The translations under genes and the position numbers were made by a program. A DNA stretch of 64,000 bases from Liopterus haemorrhoidalis (taxonomy: Eukaryota; Arthropoda; Insecta; Coleoptera; Dytiscidae): contig OZ020611.1 of the NCBI GenBank assembly GCA_963971575.1, positions 18,822,092 to 18,886,091 on the forward strand. The letters run 5' to 3'. Below are positions 55,099 through 64,000 of this stretch, piece after piece; position 1 is the first letter of the stretch, and every line of letters starts with the position of its first letter. The notes under the pieces are model-generated. The model saw only the letters and a program-made list of their open reading frames with translations. It ran no database searches and was not told the origin of the DNA.

Positions 55099-55379
55099 CC
55101 AATGATACACAACACAATATTTGCTGACTTACATCTAAGACTTGTTTCTTACTAATTTTGTGCTGCTGAACTCAAATATCACATCAGTTTTTGCGTATCA
55201 CATCAGATTTTTGCTCTTCAACAAATACATATTTTCGACCAAATAATGTATCTATCGTTTAATTTTAGACGTCGATACTGTAATTGGTACAAATTTGGCG
55301 AACAATAAGGACTAAATAATTAGAAAATATTCTTAAAATTTTATTTATAGTGAAAGAAAGAAAATGAGAACAGTTTTAA

Positions 55380-56219
55380 TTACATTTTAACGCATTGGAG
55401 TGTTAAAATAAAAATACATAATAACTTAAGGATTAAATGGTCGTTTGTAAGATCTTCTGGAGTGCACCATCCCCGATAAGCCTCTTTTAATACTCCAACA
55501 GTATAGACAGCCATCATGTGAGTATCCCACCTTCCTTCATAATGTCTCTCCATCTCTTTTAAATCCTGATGGAAACGTTCACCCTGTTCATCAATAACAT
55601 CTCCAAGATTGACAGGAAATTTATCAAGATGTCTGTTTAAAAAATGAAGTTTCACGCTCATGTTGCACCCCAGATGATGATAATTTTCAATCAAATTTTC
55701 AACGACCGCCACATAGTTTTCGGCTTTTTTATTCCCAAGAAAATTCTTGATGAGCGCCACGAAAGACTGCCATGCATTCTTCTCCATACCATCCATATGT
55801 ACAGTGAAATGTGGATCATTCACTAATTTTCTAATTTGTGGTCCGTCAAAAATGCCAGCTTTTAGCTTCTCATTACTGAGACTTTGAAATGTTTTAGATA
55901 TATATTTGAAACAGTCACCATCTTTATTCAACGCTTTTACAAACTGCTTCATAAGACCCAGTATAATATGAGGAGGGGGGAAAATGATTTTTGTTCGCTC
56001 CACCAAAGGTTCGTGTATTATGTTTGGGTCTCCAACATTTAAATCTATTCTCACCGGCCAATTTTTCTGAGTCCAATGCTTATCTCTCGCTCTGCTGTCC
56101 CACAAACACAAAAAACATGGATATTTTGTGAATCCACCTTGTTGGCCAAGTAAAAAGTTTACCATTTTAAGATCTACACAGATGATCCACTTATGTTCGT
56201 TATATTTAAATAGTTCCAT
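55380..56219 (-). CDS. uncharacterised multi-copy arthropod protein (partial), element-borne
   Basis: From ATG 56219 the frame runs to 55380; it is open upstream to a stop at 56301, so the N-terminus is uncertain and probably truncated. It has a C-x-x-C pair in GGFTKYPCFLCLWDSRARDK at about residue 28-47, then WPVRIDLNVGDPN, FPPPHIILGLMKQFVKALNK, AGIFDGPQIRKLV, NAWQSFVALIKNFLGNKKAE, MSVKLHFLNRHLDKFPVNLG, and EQGERFHQDLKEMERHYEGR near the C-terminus. I recognise this order from proteins annotated as uncharacterised in many arthropods, usually in many copies. I know no proven function. The Cys pair, conserved acidic residues and element setting suggest a transposase-related origin, but this is inference. 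No frameshift is seen in the conserved part. Confidence 0.72.
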   Translation of the reverse strand: MELFKYNEHKWIICVDLKMVNFLLGQQGGFTKYPCFLCLWDSRARDKHWTQKNWPVRIDLNVGDPNIIHEPLVERTKIIFPPPHIILGLMKQFVKALNKDGDCFKYISKTFQSLSNEKLKAGIFDGPQIRKLVNDPHFTVHMDGMEKNAWQSFVALIKNFLGNKKAENYVAVVENLIENYHHLGCNMSVKLHFLNRHLDKFPVNLGDVIDEQGERFHQDLKEMERHYEGRWDTHMMAVYTVGVLKEAYRGWCTPEDLTNDHLILKLLCIFILTLQCVKM

Positions 56220-56579
56220 CACATTTATAATTGTTTGGACAACAAGAACGAAGTTGAAATTAAAGTAGACGTATATCAGAACGTAAAAAGGTGAAAAAAG
56301 TCAAAATACGATAGAACAAAAATTTGACGTGATAGGCAGAAACTGTTCAGAAACATTTTTGAAATCAGCACCCCAAAATTAGTTAAAAACAAGTATCAGA
56401 TCTAAGTCAGCAAATAAAAGTTTAAATTTGTTGACCAGTGTTATCCGTTAGATAAATATCATTAGTATTGAAAGAAGGGATGACATTTATTTAGCACAGA
56501 AAGTATCACATAACCTTATCTCTCAGATAGTTGCCTAGAAGTTTACTTGTAGGTGGAAAAACCAGGCCTAAATAACGTA

Positions 56580-57568
56580 AAACGATGATAGTCGACGCAT
56601 TGCGTTGTTATGTATTTTTATCTTTTACATAGAGTTTTAGATTACATCTATTTTTAGGGCTTTTATGTAACTAGGCATAAGAAATATAAAGATTTAATAA
56701 GTATAAAGTTGTTAGTTATTACTTGTATATCAACGTTTGTTACAAATAATTTCTTCAAGATGTATTGAAAATGACTGTATAATGACAGCTCACTCCAACC
56801 TAAAATATTTAATGTAAGTACGATATTCAGGTGAAAGGAGCGGGAGTCTGAGTCAGTATTCAAAAATACCGAATCGGGAGTAGAGAATCGGGAGTAAGTA
56901 TTTTTTTGCCGACTCCCTATTTAATAATGGAATAAAATTTATTTTACATGTGAAATATATAGGCAAGTTGTGTCCTTCTGTCCTTGTAAAATATTTTATA
57001 GTCACAACTTAAAATCAATTTATTCCCACACAAATATATTTTATTTGTTACGGTCCTCGCGGGAAATACAAAAAAGTTGTAAAATGTAACATCCCGAGAA
57101 GTAGTTAAAGAACTTTAAAAGACCCATTGTACGGTCCTGAATCACCCATACAACACACAGGTCAGGGGTAGAAATTATGTTAAACTGCAAAAACCCTCAT
57201 TAACGTAATTTAATTAACAAGACAAAAATTCACTGACAACCAAAATTAAAAACACAAAAATGTTAATTATTTTTTAGGACTCCTCTTTCATAATGAATAT
57301 TGTTGATGATTATGATGGAACAAAAAATTAATAAACTTTTTATTTAAAACTAATTTTAAATTATACAGTCAATTTATTTTATCGCGCAACGAACAGTTTT
57401 CATTTCGATAACTACCACTGACAGCAATGTCTACTTTAAAATAGAACTTAGTCCGTTCCTTTGGCGAAACTATATTTTGTAATCTAGTCACTTTTAACGA
57501 CGGAATGAGGCTTTTGACAATTTTGCTTAACAAAAGCTGTAATCTATAGTTCACCAACTCTAGATTGA
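56580..57568. other. unassigned AT-rich stretch
   Basis: Short repeated 'gaatcgggagta' words at 56865-56900. No coding frame or terminal repeat recognised. Confidence 0.4.
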
Positions 57569-57572
57569 ATTA

Positions 57573-57785
57573 AGCTGCGTTCCCACCTCAGTAATTTAAC
57601 ACTCTGTGCGTTGTAGATAGTTTTTAAACGAGGTCATTTGGTATGATCGGACATGCTCGTGCTTGGTCGTTGCTATACTACTGTTGAGCGAGATAGTACG
57701 AGCTTGTCCGATCATACCAATTGCACTCGTTTAAAAACTATCTACAACGCACAGAGTGTTAAATTACTGAGGTGGGAACGCAGCT
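57573..57785. mobile_element. 213-bp foldback MITE, TTA target (Tourist-like)
   Basis: The arms begin AGCTGCGTTCCCACCTCAGT and end in its exact complement. They are identical for about 60 bp, then continue with few mismatches through 'ggtatgatcggaca' to ~90 bp. TTA flanks both sides (57570-57572, 57786-57788), the PIF/Harbinger target. Only ~25 bp separate the arms. Confidence 0.9.
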
Positions 57786-57849
57786 TTAGTCCTGCAGTTA
57801 GCTTTTAGACAGCCGAGACAGTCATGAGGATCTTTCCTTAATCTACGTT

Positions 57850-58325
57850 TTAAGAGCTTTATTTTGATATCACACAATAAATTTTAAAAAAATATATTTT
57901 TTTTCAACGACACAAAAAAATCGACATTTTTCGAAAAACTTATCTGGTCAAAAATTCCTATAGAACTATTCCGGTTCCTATCAATTTTCATTACGGAGAT
58001 TTTTTTCAGATTTTCAGATCAATTCCTTTGGGTGATATGGTGGGGGACAAAAGTTTTTAGACACATTATTGGCAAAAACCCAAAAAAAAAAAAATTTTCA
58101 AATATATATATTTTTTTTTGTTCATTCACGCATTAAGAGGTTTTATTTGGTATACCATTCAAAATTTAAAAATAATATTTCTCTTTTTATTAACATAATT
58201 GTTTATATTTGTGTCAGGATGTGTTTTTTTGAACTCTCCGCATTTTTGCTATATGTGGGTCAAAGAATTGTATAAGCATGCTAAATTTCAATTTTCTATG
58301 TTAAGCCGTTTGGCTACAATTGAAA
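57850..58325 (-). mobile_element. H1 Helentron-like fragment (copy E)
   Basis: In reverse complement it matches the middle of copies A and C ('ttcgaaaaacttatctggtc', 'gtgggggacaaaagttttt', 'ttggctacaatt'). It stops where the GTCT tract should start. Neither terminus is present. Confidence 0.65.
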
Positions 58326-58469
58326 TTGAAAATGAAATTCTGAACAATTTTTATGTTTAATATTTTTCTGTATAACCAACGAGGATCCGGAAATCGCATT
58401 AATCTGATTTTACATGTTAAATCCTTATATATGCTTGGTCAATTCAACCTGTATAAAAAAAAATTTATG

Positions 58470-59434
58470 TGAAGTGTGAATTTTCACACATTTCTGGGTT
58501 TTGCAGGTATTTAGTAACTGAACGATGATTATTTGGGATGCCAAAACAAATTTTATGTCAAAATATTTTTTTATGAATTTTAATTCGAATGCCTAATACC
58601 ATTATTTAAGTTTCTAAATATATGCAGTATTTTTTTTATATAGCAAAGTTCATTAAGATTTTGAAAATTGCACCTATGGCTTCCATTGGTTGCTTACATC
58701 ATAAGTCCCGCCCTTTGATTTCGTCAGACATAGAATTAAATTATAATTTCAACACTTTCCACTGGTTATTAAATTTACGCTTTTAAAAATTAAATGCAAC
58801 ATTTACCAAATATAACTAGAATTTTAACAAAATAATTTAAACAAAATAAAAATGCAAAAAAAAAAAACTAAAAATAAAATCAACAGGATTTGAACCCTAG
58901 TTTGCAAGTTGTTATATTATTAAGCGTACGACAAATCCAACCACCCCACGAGAGTTACTGTTCTGGTATGTTCCACAACGTATTAAATAGTTAACATATT
59001 TTAGTTAAAAACACAAAAAATGCGTTATTTTCCGAAAACATAATCTGATCAAAAATTCCTGTTGTACTATTCCGGTTCACACCAATGTACATTACTTAGA
59101 ATTTTTTCAGATTTTTAGTTTAAACCATCTGGGCTACAGGGTGTGGGACAAAAAATTTTTTGCACAATTTTGGCAAAAATCGCATCAAAATAATTTATTT
59201 TGCAAAAATAAAATTTTGATCGTTAATCCACGTACTAAGGGCTTTCAATTGATACCCTACTCAGAATTTAAAAAAAATATTTTTTTATTCGATGAGCATA
59301 TATTTGTTTATAATTTTAGAGGGATATGTTTTTTAGATGTTTTATTATTTTTCCTATGTGCGGGTGAAAGAGTTGTATAAGCATGCCAAATTTCAACTCT
59401 CTAGGTTTAGCCGTTTGGCTACAATTTTTACCGA

Positions 59435-59489
<55 letters not shown>

Positions 59490-59492
59490 GGC

Positions 59493-59540
<48 letters not shown>

Positions 59541-59590
59541 GACAAAATGACGGTATAAGGGTTTTTTGGTCATACCTACAAAACCCTAAA
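58470..59590 (-). mobile_element. Helentron-like element (H1), copy D, with (GACA)n
   Basis: Reversed orientation: GTGTGAATTTTCACAC (58474-58489) at the left, ACCTACAAAACCCT (59574-59587) at the right, and a ~110-bp GACA microsatellite at 59431-59540. The middle is closest to copy B. Confidence 0.75.
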
Positions 59591-59682
59591 AATGTTTAAA
59601 ATAAAAAAAAAACAATTTTTATTGTGACACCCCATGGCGCCCCTTCTGTTTGGCGCTTGTGTGCGGCACAACTTGCACACCT

Positions 59683-60660
59683 ATAGGTCATTTCTTTGGT
59701 TTAAGCGGAACTAAATGGGGATTTCGTATTTTTAATTTGTCACGTAAACAGAGCTTGGCTAGGTTATTTAATTTTTTACGTTGGTAATTATTATTAAGTG
59801 ACATTTATTAGAAAAATAAAATAAATAATACATTTTTGTATTTTTGGAAAATGTAAGAATTTAAGAAATAAGTCCTATGTATTAAAAATGACAAAAAAAA
59901 TCAAAATGTAATGAAAATGACCCAGCAAACATTTTTATACGGGCCAGTACTGGTAAAGCACATACTCCCCGGCATTGAAAGTAATGGGCCAGTACCCCGG
60001 TGTCCCCGGGGCCGTTACTGGCCCATTGATGTATCAGTTGCTGGCCCAGCAACGGTAAAGTGCAAAATAATCGCATTAGTTGCAAGATTTATTTCTGATG
60101 GTTTTAAGTAAAAAGTATGAGTGAAGAAGAGTGCTTATAAAATGCTGGTAAAGTACTTCGTATAGGCGGAATGCGAAATACAAATGTGAAGTACATTATT
60201 AATACTGGCGTTGCACTTACTTTTGGTGCCAGTAATTTACCAGCATAAAAGCAGTTTGCCAGCATTCGGCCGTTAGTTGAATGTTTGCTGGGGACATTTT
60301 ATAATGATATTAACTTTAATCTAATAATCTTTATTGTAAGTATGATTTACAAATCTTAACCAAAATGGCCAAAATCCCGAATCAAACTATAAAAGTTAGT
60401 AAATAAAAAATTAAATAAATAAATAATAGGATCCTAACACCAGGATAGGCGTATAAGGGGCAGAGAAGGTAAGTTCTCTGTTTCTAGACCGCCGGCCATA
60501 GATATGAAAGCCACGTGGTCAGTGTGATGTTTCGGCCGGTCCCATTATCCCTGTATAAACAGGTACTCATTTTATGTATTAAATACTTGAGGCTGAGTCG
60601 ACCCCAGTTACTCAATTGCAAAATCTAGTTCCGCTTAAAAATTTGCTTAAATAGCCTATA
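59683..60660. mobile_element. ~400-bp TIR MITE copy, interrupted twice
   Basis: 'ggtttaagcggaactaaatg', 'aatgaaaatga', 'cattttataatgat' and 'aaatctagttccgcttaaaa' are the family landmarks. The interruptions are the element at 59923-60295 and a segment at about 60430-60595. Confidence 0.65.
59923..60295. mobile_element. ~373-bp MITE with CCCAGCAAACATT ends
   Basis: CCCAGCAAACATTTTTATAC at the left and CATT...AATGTTTGCTGGG at the right. GA flanks both ends, and the related copies at 16070 and 53655 show the single site. Inside, AATGGGCCAGTA and TACTGGCCCATT (59981-60027) form a perfect 12-bp stem around a GGTGTCC core. Superfamily not determined. Confidence 0.75.
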
Positions 60661-61230
60661 CATGTGGCGCCCTTGCTGGAGACCGTTTGTAATGTAATTT
60701 TCACAGTGGCGGCTCCTGAGTACGCGCTGCGGAGCTGCAGCTCTTACTTGAAAATAATATAAAAAAATAATCTTTTTTTGAACTCAAAATGCATTTAACA
60801 TAGTAATTGTGGTGTGAAAATGCTTTTTTTTAAATATATTTTGAACATTGAATGCTATTGTTTCATAAATATTTCCAAGTTTCCTTTGAATAAGTCTACT
60901 TGGCCCTGCTTATATCTTAGCGTCAAGGAAAGTGCAAATGTAGGCTTCTAAAGGGGTAGCGGTGAGTAGGCAGTAGTGATAAACCGGTGGGGATCGGAGT
61001 TAGAATGCTGTTACCGTCACAATAATAGTGATCACAGCACTATGAAATTATTGAATGTATTTATTTAAGTCTTAACTGAAATCTCTATACCTATATTATC
61101 TCTAAAAAATTATTGTTTAGGTAGGTATTAATAATTAGTATTTTCTAACTTTTTATTTTAAATTTATATAAGTATCTTAGCTTAGCAAATACGTTTCGTA
61201 CTTTAGATTATAAAATAATAGGTTTGAAAA

Positions 61231-61420
61231 ATGAATACTGTCAAATCATTATTGGAAATTCCATTTAACAGACGAACGTTAGAAGAAAAAATTGATATTA
61301 AGAAATTGGGGCGACACACACCAAATTTCGGAAAGTGCAAGAAGCAAAAATTATAATTATAAGAGGCAATTCAACAGAGTCTTATATGATAAAACATCGT
61401 GGTTAAAAACCTAAACCTAT
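61231..61420 (+). pseudogene. N-terminal fragment of hAT transposase (TTF zinc-finger type)
   Basis: From an ATG at 61231: MNTVKSLLEIPFNRRTLEEK, then IDIKKLGRHTPNFG, and after a frameshift YNYKRQFNRVLYDKTSWLKT. The order E-E-K-x-x-I-K-x-L-G-R-x-T-P...R-x-F-N-x-x-x-Y-D-K-x-x-W-L is the N-terminus of ZMYM/TTF-type hAT transposases. It is cut off by the mariner insertion at 61427. Confidence 0.7.
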
Positions 61421-61427
61421 CCTTGTA

Positions 61428-62746
61428 CAAGGTGTCTCAAAAGAAATTTTATATTTATTTACTGCGTATTTGCTTACTGCGTGAACGCAACGTATCCGAG
61501 GGGCGCGGGGGTTATGTCAATTGGTAGCCTGGCTCTTGGGAATTCAGTCGCTATGGAGCGTTTCTCGGGAGCAGACCGCGCGTTATGCGTGCGAGAATTT
61601 TACAAAAACGGTGGTTCGGCGACTGTAGCGCGTAGAAAATTCTGCAGTATTCGAGGTTTTCGCCACTTAAATGATGCGCCAAACATTCCTCTCATTCGAC
61701 ATTGGGTTAAAAAGTTTGAAGAGACTGGTACAACGCTGAATAAATCAAAATCCAGGCGACCTAGGTCATCAAGAACGGTAGAAAACGTGAAGAATGTTAA
61801 TCAGTCTGTTCGTGACGACCCGAACCTTTCAATTCGGAAGCGCGCAAGTGCTTTAAATGTGCATAAATCATCATTGCATCGCATTATGCACAAAGACTTA
61901 AAGCTGCACCCCTACAAAATTCAATTGGTGCAAGAATTAAAGCCCCAAGATGCCAGTCAGAGGCTTAATTTCGTAAATCAGGTGATTGAGCGATTTTCAA
62001 CGTTTACCAACATTTTGTTTTCGGATGAAGCTCATTTTCATCTTAATGGCCACGTAAATAAGCAGAACTGCCGCTACTGGAGTGCAACGAATCCGAAACG
62101 CAAACATCAGAAACCCCTACATTCGCCTAAAGTGACCGTATGGGCTGCGATGTCGGCGCGAGGAATTATCGGCCCTTACTTTTTTGAAGACGAAAGGGGG
62201 CGTGCAGTTACAGTGAATTCAGAGCGTTATGTGGAGATGTTAGACAACTTCTTGGTACCTGAACTGCAAAACTTTCCTGGCTATAACCAAAGAACATGGT
62301 TCCAACAGGACGGAGCAACTTCACACACGTCCAATATGTCTCTGCCACGTGTTCGTGAAATTTTCTCAGGCAAATTGATCTCCCGGAGAGGTGACATAAA
62401 TTGGCCTCCACGCAGTCCAGATTTAACCCCTATGGACTTTTTCCTATGGGGTTATCTTAAATCTAAAGTTTACGCCAATAAACCGATTTCACTGGCGCAT
62501 TTGAAAGAAAATATCCGTCACGAAATGGCAGCCATCCCTGAGTCCACCTGCCGAGACGTCATAAGTAATTTTACTGTTCGATTAAATGAGTGCCGAGAAC
62601 GCGAGGGTCTACATTTAGACGATATTATTTTTAAGAAATAAATCCCCAAAAAGTGTATTTTAATAATTAATAAACATTTTTTCTATATACGGCTTACTTT
62701 TTTTTAATCGATCCACTAAATATAAAATTTCTTTTGAGACACCTTG
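61428..62746 (+). mobile_element. structurally intact IS630-Tc1-mariner element, 1,319 bp
   Basis: TA flanks both sides (61426-61427, 62747-62748). The TIRs begin CAAGGTGTCTCAAAAGAAAT and are perfect inverted copies for ~30 bp. It encodes one uninterrupted transposase (61553-62641). A polyadenylation-like AATTAATAAACA lies at about 62663. Perfect TIRs and an intact frame mark a recent arrival. Confidence 0.95.
61553..62641 (+). CDS. mariner-type transposase, apparently complete
   Basis: I prefer ATG 61553 (MERFSGADRALCVREFYKNG, the usual start; 362 codons); the frame is open from ATG 61481. The N-terminus has two HTH-like units: VREFYKNGGSATVARRKF with IRHWVKKFEETG, and RPRSS...LSIRKRASALNVHKSSLHRI. 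The catalytic triad is seen as ILFSDEAHFHLNG, WFQQDGATSHTS and PPRSPDLTPMDFFLWG. By my count 36 residues separate the second and third Asp, more than the 34 of classical mariner, close to DD37D-type groups. The enzyme cuts at the TIRs and joins to TA. No stop or frameshift. Whether it is expressed is unknown; it lies in the K2P intron in the same orientation. Confidence 0.93.
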   Translation: MERFSGADRALCVREFYKNGGSATVARRKFCSIRGFRHLNDAPNIPLIRHWVKKFEETGTTLNKSKSRRPRSSRTVENVKNVNQSVRDDPNLSIRKRASALNVHKSSLHRIMHKDLKLHPYKIQLVQELKPQDASQRLNFVNQVIERFSTFTNILFSDEAHFHLNGHVNKQNCRYWSATNPKRKHQKPLHSPKVTVWAAMSARGIIGPYFFEDERGRAVTVNSERYVEMLDNFLVPELQNFPGYNQRTWFQQDGATSHTSNMSLPRVREIFSGKLISRRGDINWPPRSPDLTPMDFFLWGYLKSKVYANKPISLAHLKENIRHEMAAIPESTCRDVISNFTVRLNECREREGLHLDDIIFKK

Positions 62747-62802
62747 TATTAAAATTTGCAGCTCTGAGTTCCAAAAAGTCACGAGCCGCCACTGAATTTT
62801 CA

Positions 62803-63106
62803 TATGTATTCTTTTATCATATTTCCGTCCCAACACTAAATCTGGAAAACTTACAAAAACATAACAAAAACTCTAGAAAAAAACAGCTTGTTTTGAGAAA
62901 CGACCAAATAAAAACTCCTCTATCAAATAATAAAGAAAGATTCTAGTTCCTTATTAACAAGAACAAAAAAACGTGAGACCAATCTCATAAAAATCATCCA
63001 ACATTTATGAACCAATAAATAAATTATATCCTCATATCTAGGTTGAACAAACATCATATTTTCTCAGTATTTTCACACTAAATAAATGATTTATCTTACA
63101 TTACAG
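62803..63106. other. intron 3' end, no element recognised
   Basis: AT-rich sequence ending in the acceptor CTTACATTACAG. Nothing coding apart from spurious frames. Confidence 0.6.
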
Positions 63107-63275
63107 GTTACGGGCACATGGTGCCACGAACAATCGGGGGTCAACTGTTCTGTATGCTGTTTGCGCTGATCGGAATTCCGCTAACAGTGACCGTGATCGC
63201 TGACTGGGGTGGCCTCTTCGCTTCCGCTGTGTCTTCCATCACCAAACATCTTCCATCGCTTCCCAGGGCTTGCAG
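63107..63275 (+). CDS. K2P potassium channel, exon with filter end and transmembrane helix 2
   Basis: Acceptor TTACATTACAG, donor GCAG|GTTAGT. With the last base of the previous exon it reads G-Y-G-H-M-V-P-R-T, completing filter 1, then GGQLFCMLFALIGIPLTVTV as M2 (GIPL is the K2P hallmark), then IADWGGLFASAVSSITKHLP leading into the M2-M3 loop. It has 2 + 55x3 + 2 bases, so the next intron is phase 2. Codon use is GC-richer than the surroundings, as expected for a conserved exon in AT-rich DNA. The I-A-D-x-G segment after GIPL resembles invertebrate TWK-type channels more than vertebrate TREK or TASK, but subfamily is inference. Confidence 0.94.
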
Positions 63276-64000
63276 GTTAGTGCTTTAAAGCTTAAACTAA
63301 ACTTAGGGATTGTTAGAGCTTAGAGCATCTGAAGGTGTTTACCTTTGGACACACACGTACGTTTGTACGGGAGATGCATTATTCAAATGACCTTGCGAAC
63401 CACTTATATTTCCTATCTGACAACATCATTTTTATTGGGATTTAGTCGGTTAGTTCAATGTTTTTCAATCTCTTTACGCTAGTAACTTGAGATGAGTATT
63501 GATGTTTGATATTATTTAGACATCGATGTTTTTAGGGTTTTGTAGGTACACCTTCGCGGACAGACCAATTTCTATTTTAAAAAAATTACTTCATTTTTAG
63601 GATTTTGTTGGTATGACCAGCAAAAAATCCCTTATAACGTCACTCATGTGTCTGTCTGTCTGTACGGTAGAAATTGTAGCCAAACAGCTGAACATAGAAT
63701 ATTGAAATTTGGCATACTTGTACAACCTTTTGACCCACATATAGGAAAACTATAGAGAGTCCAAAAACATACAGCGCGGGATAAATATAAACAAATATGT
63801 ATTTAATGGATAAATAAATATTTTTTTATAATTTTGAGTGGGGTATCAAATGAAACCTCTTAATGTGTGGATGCCCAAATTTTTATTGTTTAAACTCATT
63901 ATTTTATGGGGTTTTTGTCAATATAATGGCATAAAAACTTTTTTCCCCCACCCTATCTCCCAGAGGGGTTGAACTAAAAATCTGAAAAAAAATCTCAATA
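63276..64000 (+). other. next K2P intron (partial) with H1 Helentron-like ends
   Basis: Begins GTTAGT. A lone H1 end (AGGGTTTTGTAGGT, 63534-63547) is followed at about 63594 by another H1 copy (copy F) with 'gattttgttggtatgaccag' and a GTCT tract, which runs off the window. Its order matches copies A and C: 'gtagccaaacagctgaacat', 'gaaatttggcatac', 'atcaaatgaaacctcttaat'. Confidence 0.75.

Larger units (their letters stand above)
54570..56575 (-). mobile_element. large element with ~110-bp inverted ends carrying a 280-codon frame
   Basis: The left arm (54570-54665) has 'ggtaactatctgacagataa' and 'acttcatctgctgaataagt...caatactaatga'. The right arm (56450-56575) is its decayed complement, ending GGTGGAAAAACCAGGCCT. 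Both arms are homologous to those of the 269-bp foldback at 16105-16373. Between them are a hAT-like MITE (54674-55098), the frame at 55380-56219 and R165-like pieces. Either this is the coding relative of the foldback, or unrelated DNA was inserted in a foldback copy. The inner 'caatactaatga' shared by both arms but absent from the small copy favours the first view. Confidence 0.55.
60704..62794 (+). mobile_element. hAT element relic with perfect 8-bp TSD, hosting a mariner
   Basis: AATTTTCA flanks both sides (60696-60703, 62795-62802). The ends are CAGTGGCGGCTCCTGA and TCACGAGCCGCCACTG. Without the mariner it is ~770 bp, an internally deleted copy. It still has the first coding part of a hAT transposase at 61231-61420. 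Confidence 0.88.
32166..63106 (+). other. K2P intron of ~30.9 kb
   Basis: Starts GTAAGT and ends TTACATTACAG. It interrupts the codon of the second glycine-containing position of the first selectivity filter (phase 1). It is filled with transposable elements on both strands, including an intact LINE frame and an intact mariner. No further K2P exon was seen inside it. Confidence 0.88.

Noticed and set aside
63117..63260. K2P exon read as a second-pore exon
   Set aside because: The long cap domain upstream and the GIPL-type M2 downstream identify pore 1.

Overview
The window looks like part of a large, AT-rich, transposon-filled nuclear genome of an arthropod, most probably an insect. The evidence is the mix of repeats: Jockey-like, RLE-type and RNase H-bearing LINEs, Penelope, mariner, hAT, PIF/Harbinger, Helitrons, and Helentron-like elements with GTCT/GTCC microsatellite cores. 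I cannot name the species. There is one 200-N assembly gap (3040-3239).

The only recognisable host gene is a two-pore-domain potassium (K2P) channel on the + strand. One exon (31889-32165) encodes the extracellular cap and first pore helix and ends inside the selectivity filter. The next exon (63107-63275) completes the filter (T-T-I-G-Y-G) and encodes transmembrane helix 2. They join cleanly in phase 1 across an intron of about 30.9 kb. Sequence before 31889 and after 63275 is probably also intronic for this gene, but the neighbouring exons are not in the window.

Everything else is mobile-element sequence in nested layers. 1-3034: a HARBI1-like relic at the edge, then a LINE relic split by a hAT element. 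3240-7160: RLE-type LINE tail, a minisatellite, and a 2.25-kb Helitron inside an older repeat. 7600-10020: a mini-me-like element split by a hAT element and a LINE, with a 0.5-kb perfect octamer array. 11000-16430: small TIR elements, LINE copies, a Penelope tail-to-tail insertion and nested MITEs. 17000-19700: SINE and dead mariner. 20700-24560: repeat array interrupted by a LINE. 24680-31500: Helentron-like copy, LINE mosaic, hAT MITE, Harbinger derivative and SINE. 32200-40000: LINE relic, MITEs, a Helitron carrying a coding fragment, a Helentron-like copy inside a Harbinger-type MITE. 41800-45280: a Jockey-like LINE with an intact 1,102-codon frame. 45360-56600: a Helitron with a hidden coding repeat, a Penelope relic, more Helentron-like and hAT copies, and an open 280-codon frame of unknown function between long degraded inverted repeats. 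57570-62800: foldback MITE, Helentron-like copies, and a structurally intact mariner nested in a hAT relic.

Target-site duplications and related copies elsewhere in the window serve as empty-site references, so several insertions can be ordered in time from this sequence alone. The items I would check first are the split K2P filter, the 280-codon frame with its associated repeats, the two Helitrons with coding fragments, and the LINE flanked by two ~860-bp direct repeats.
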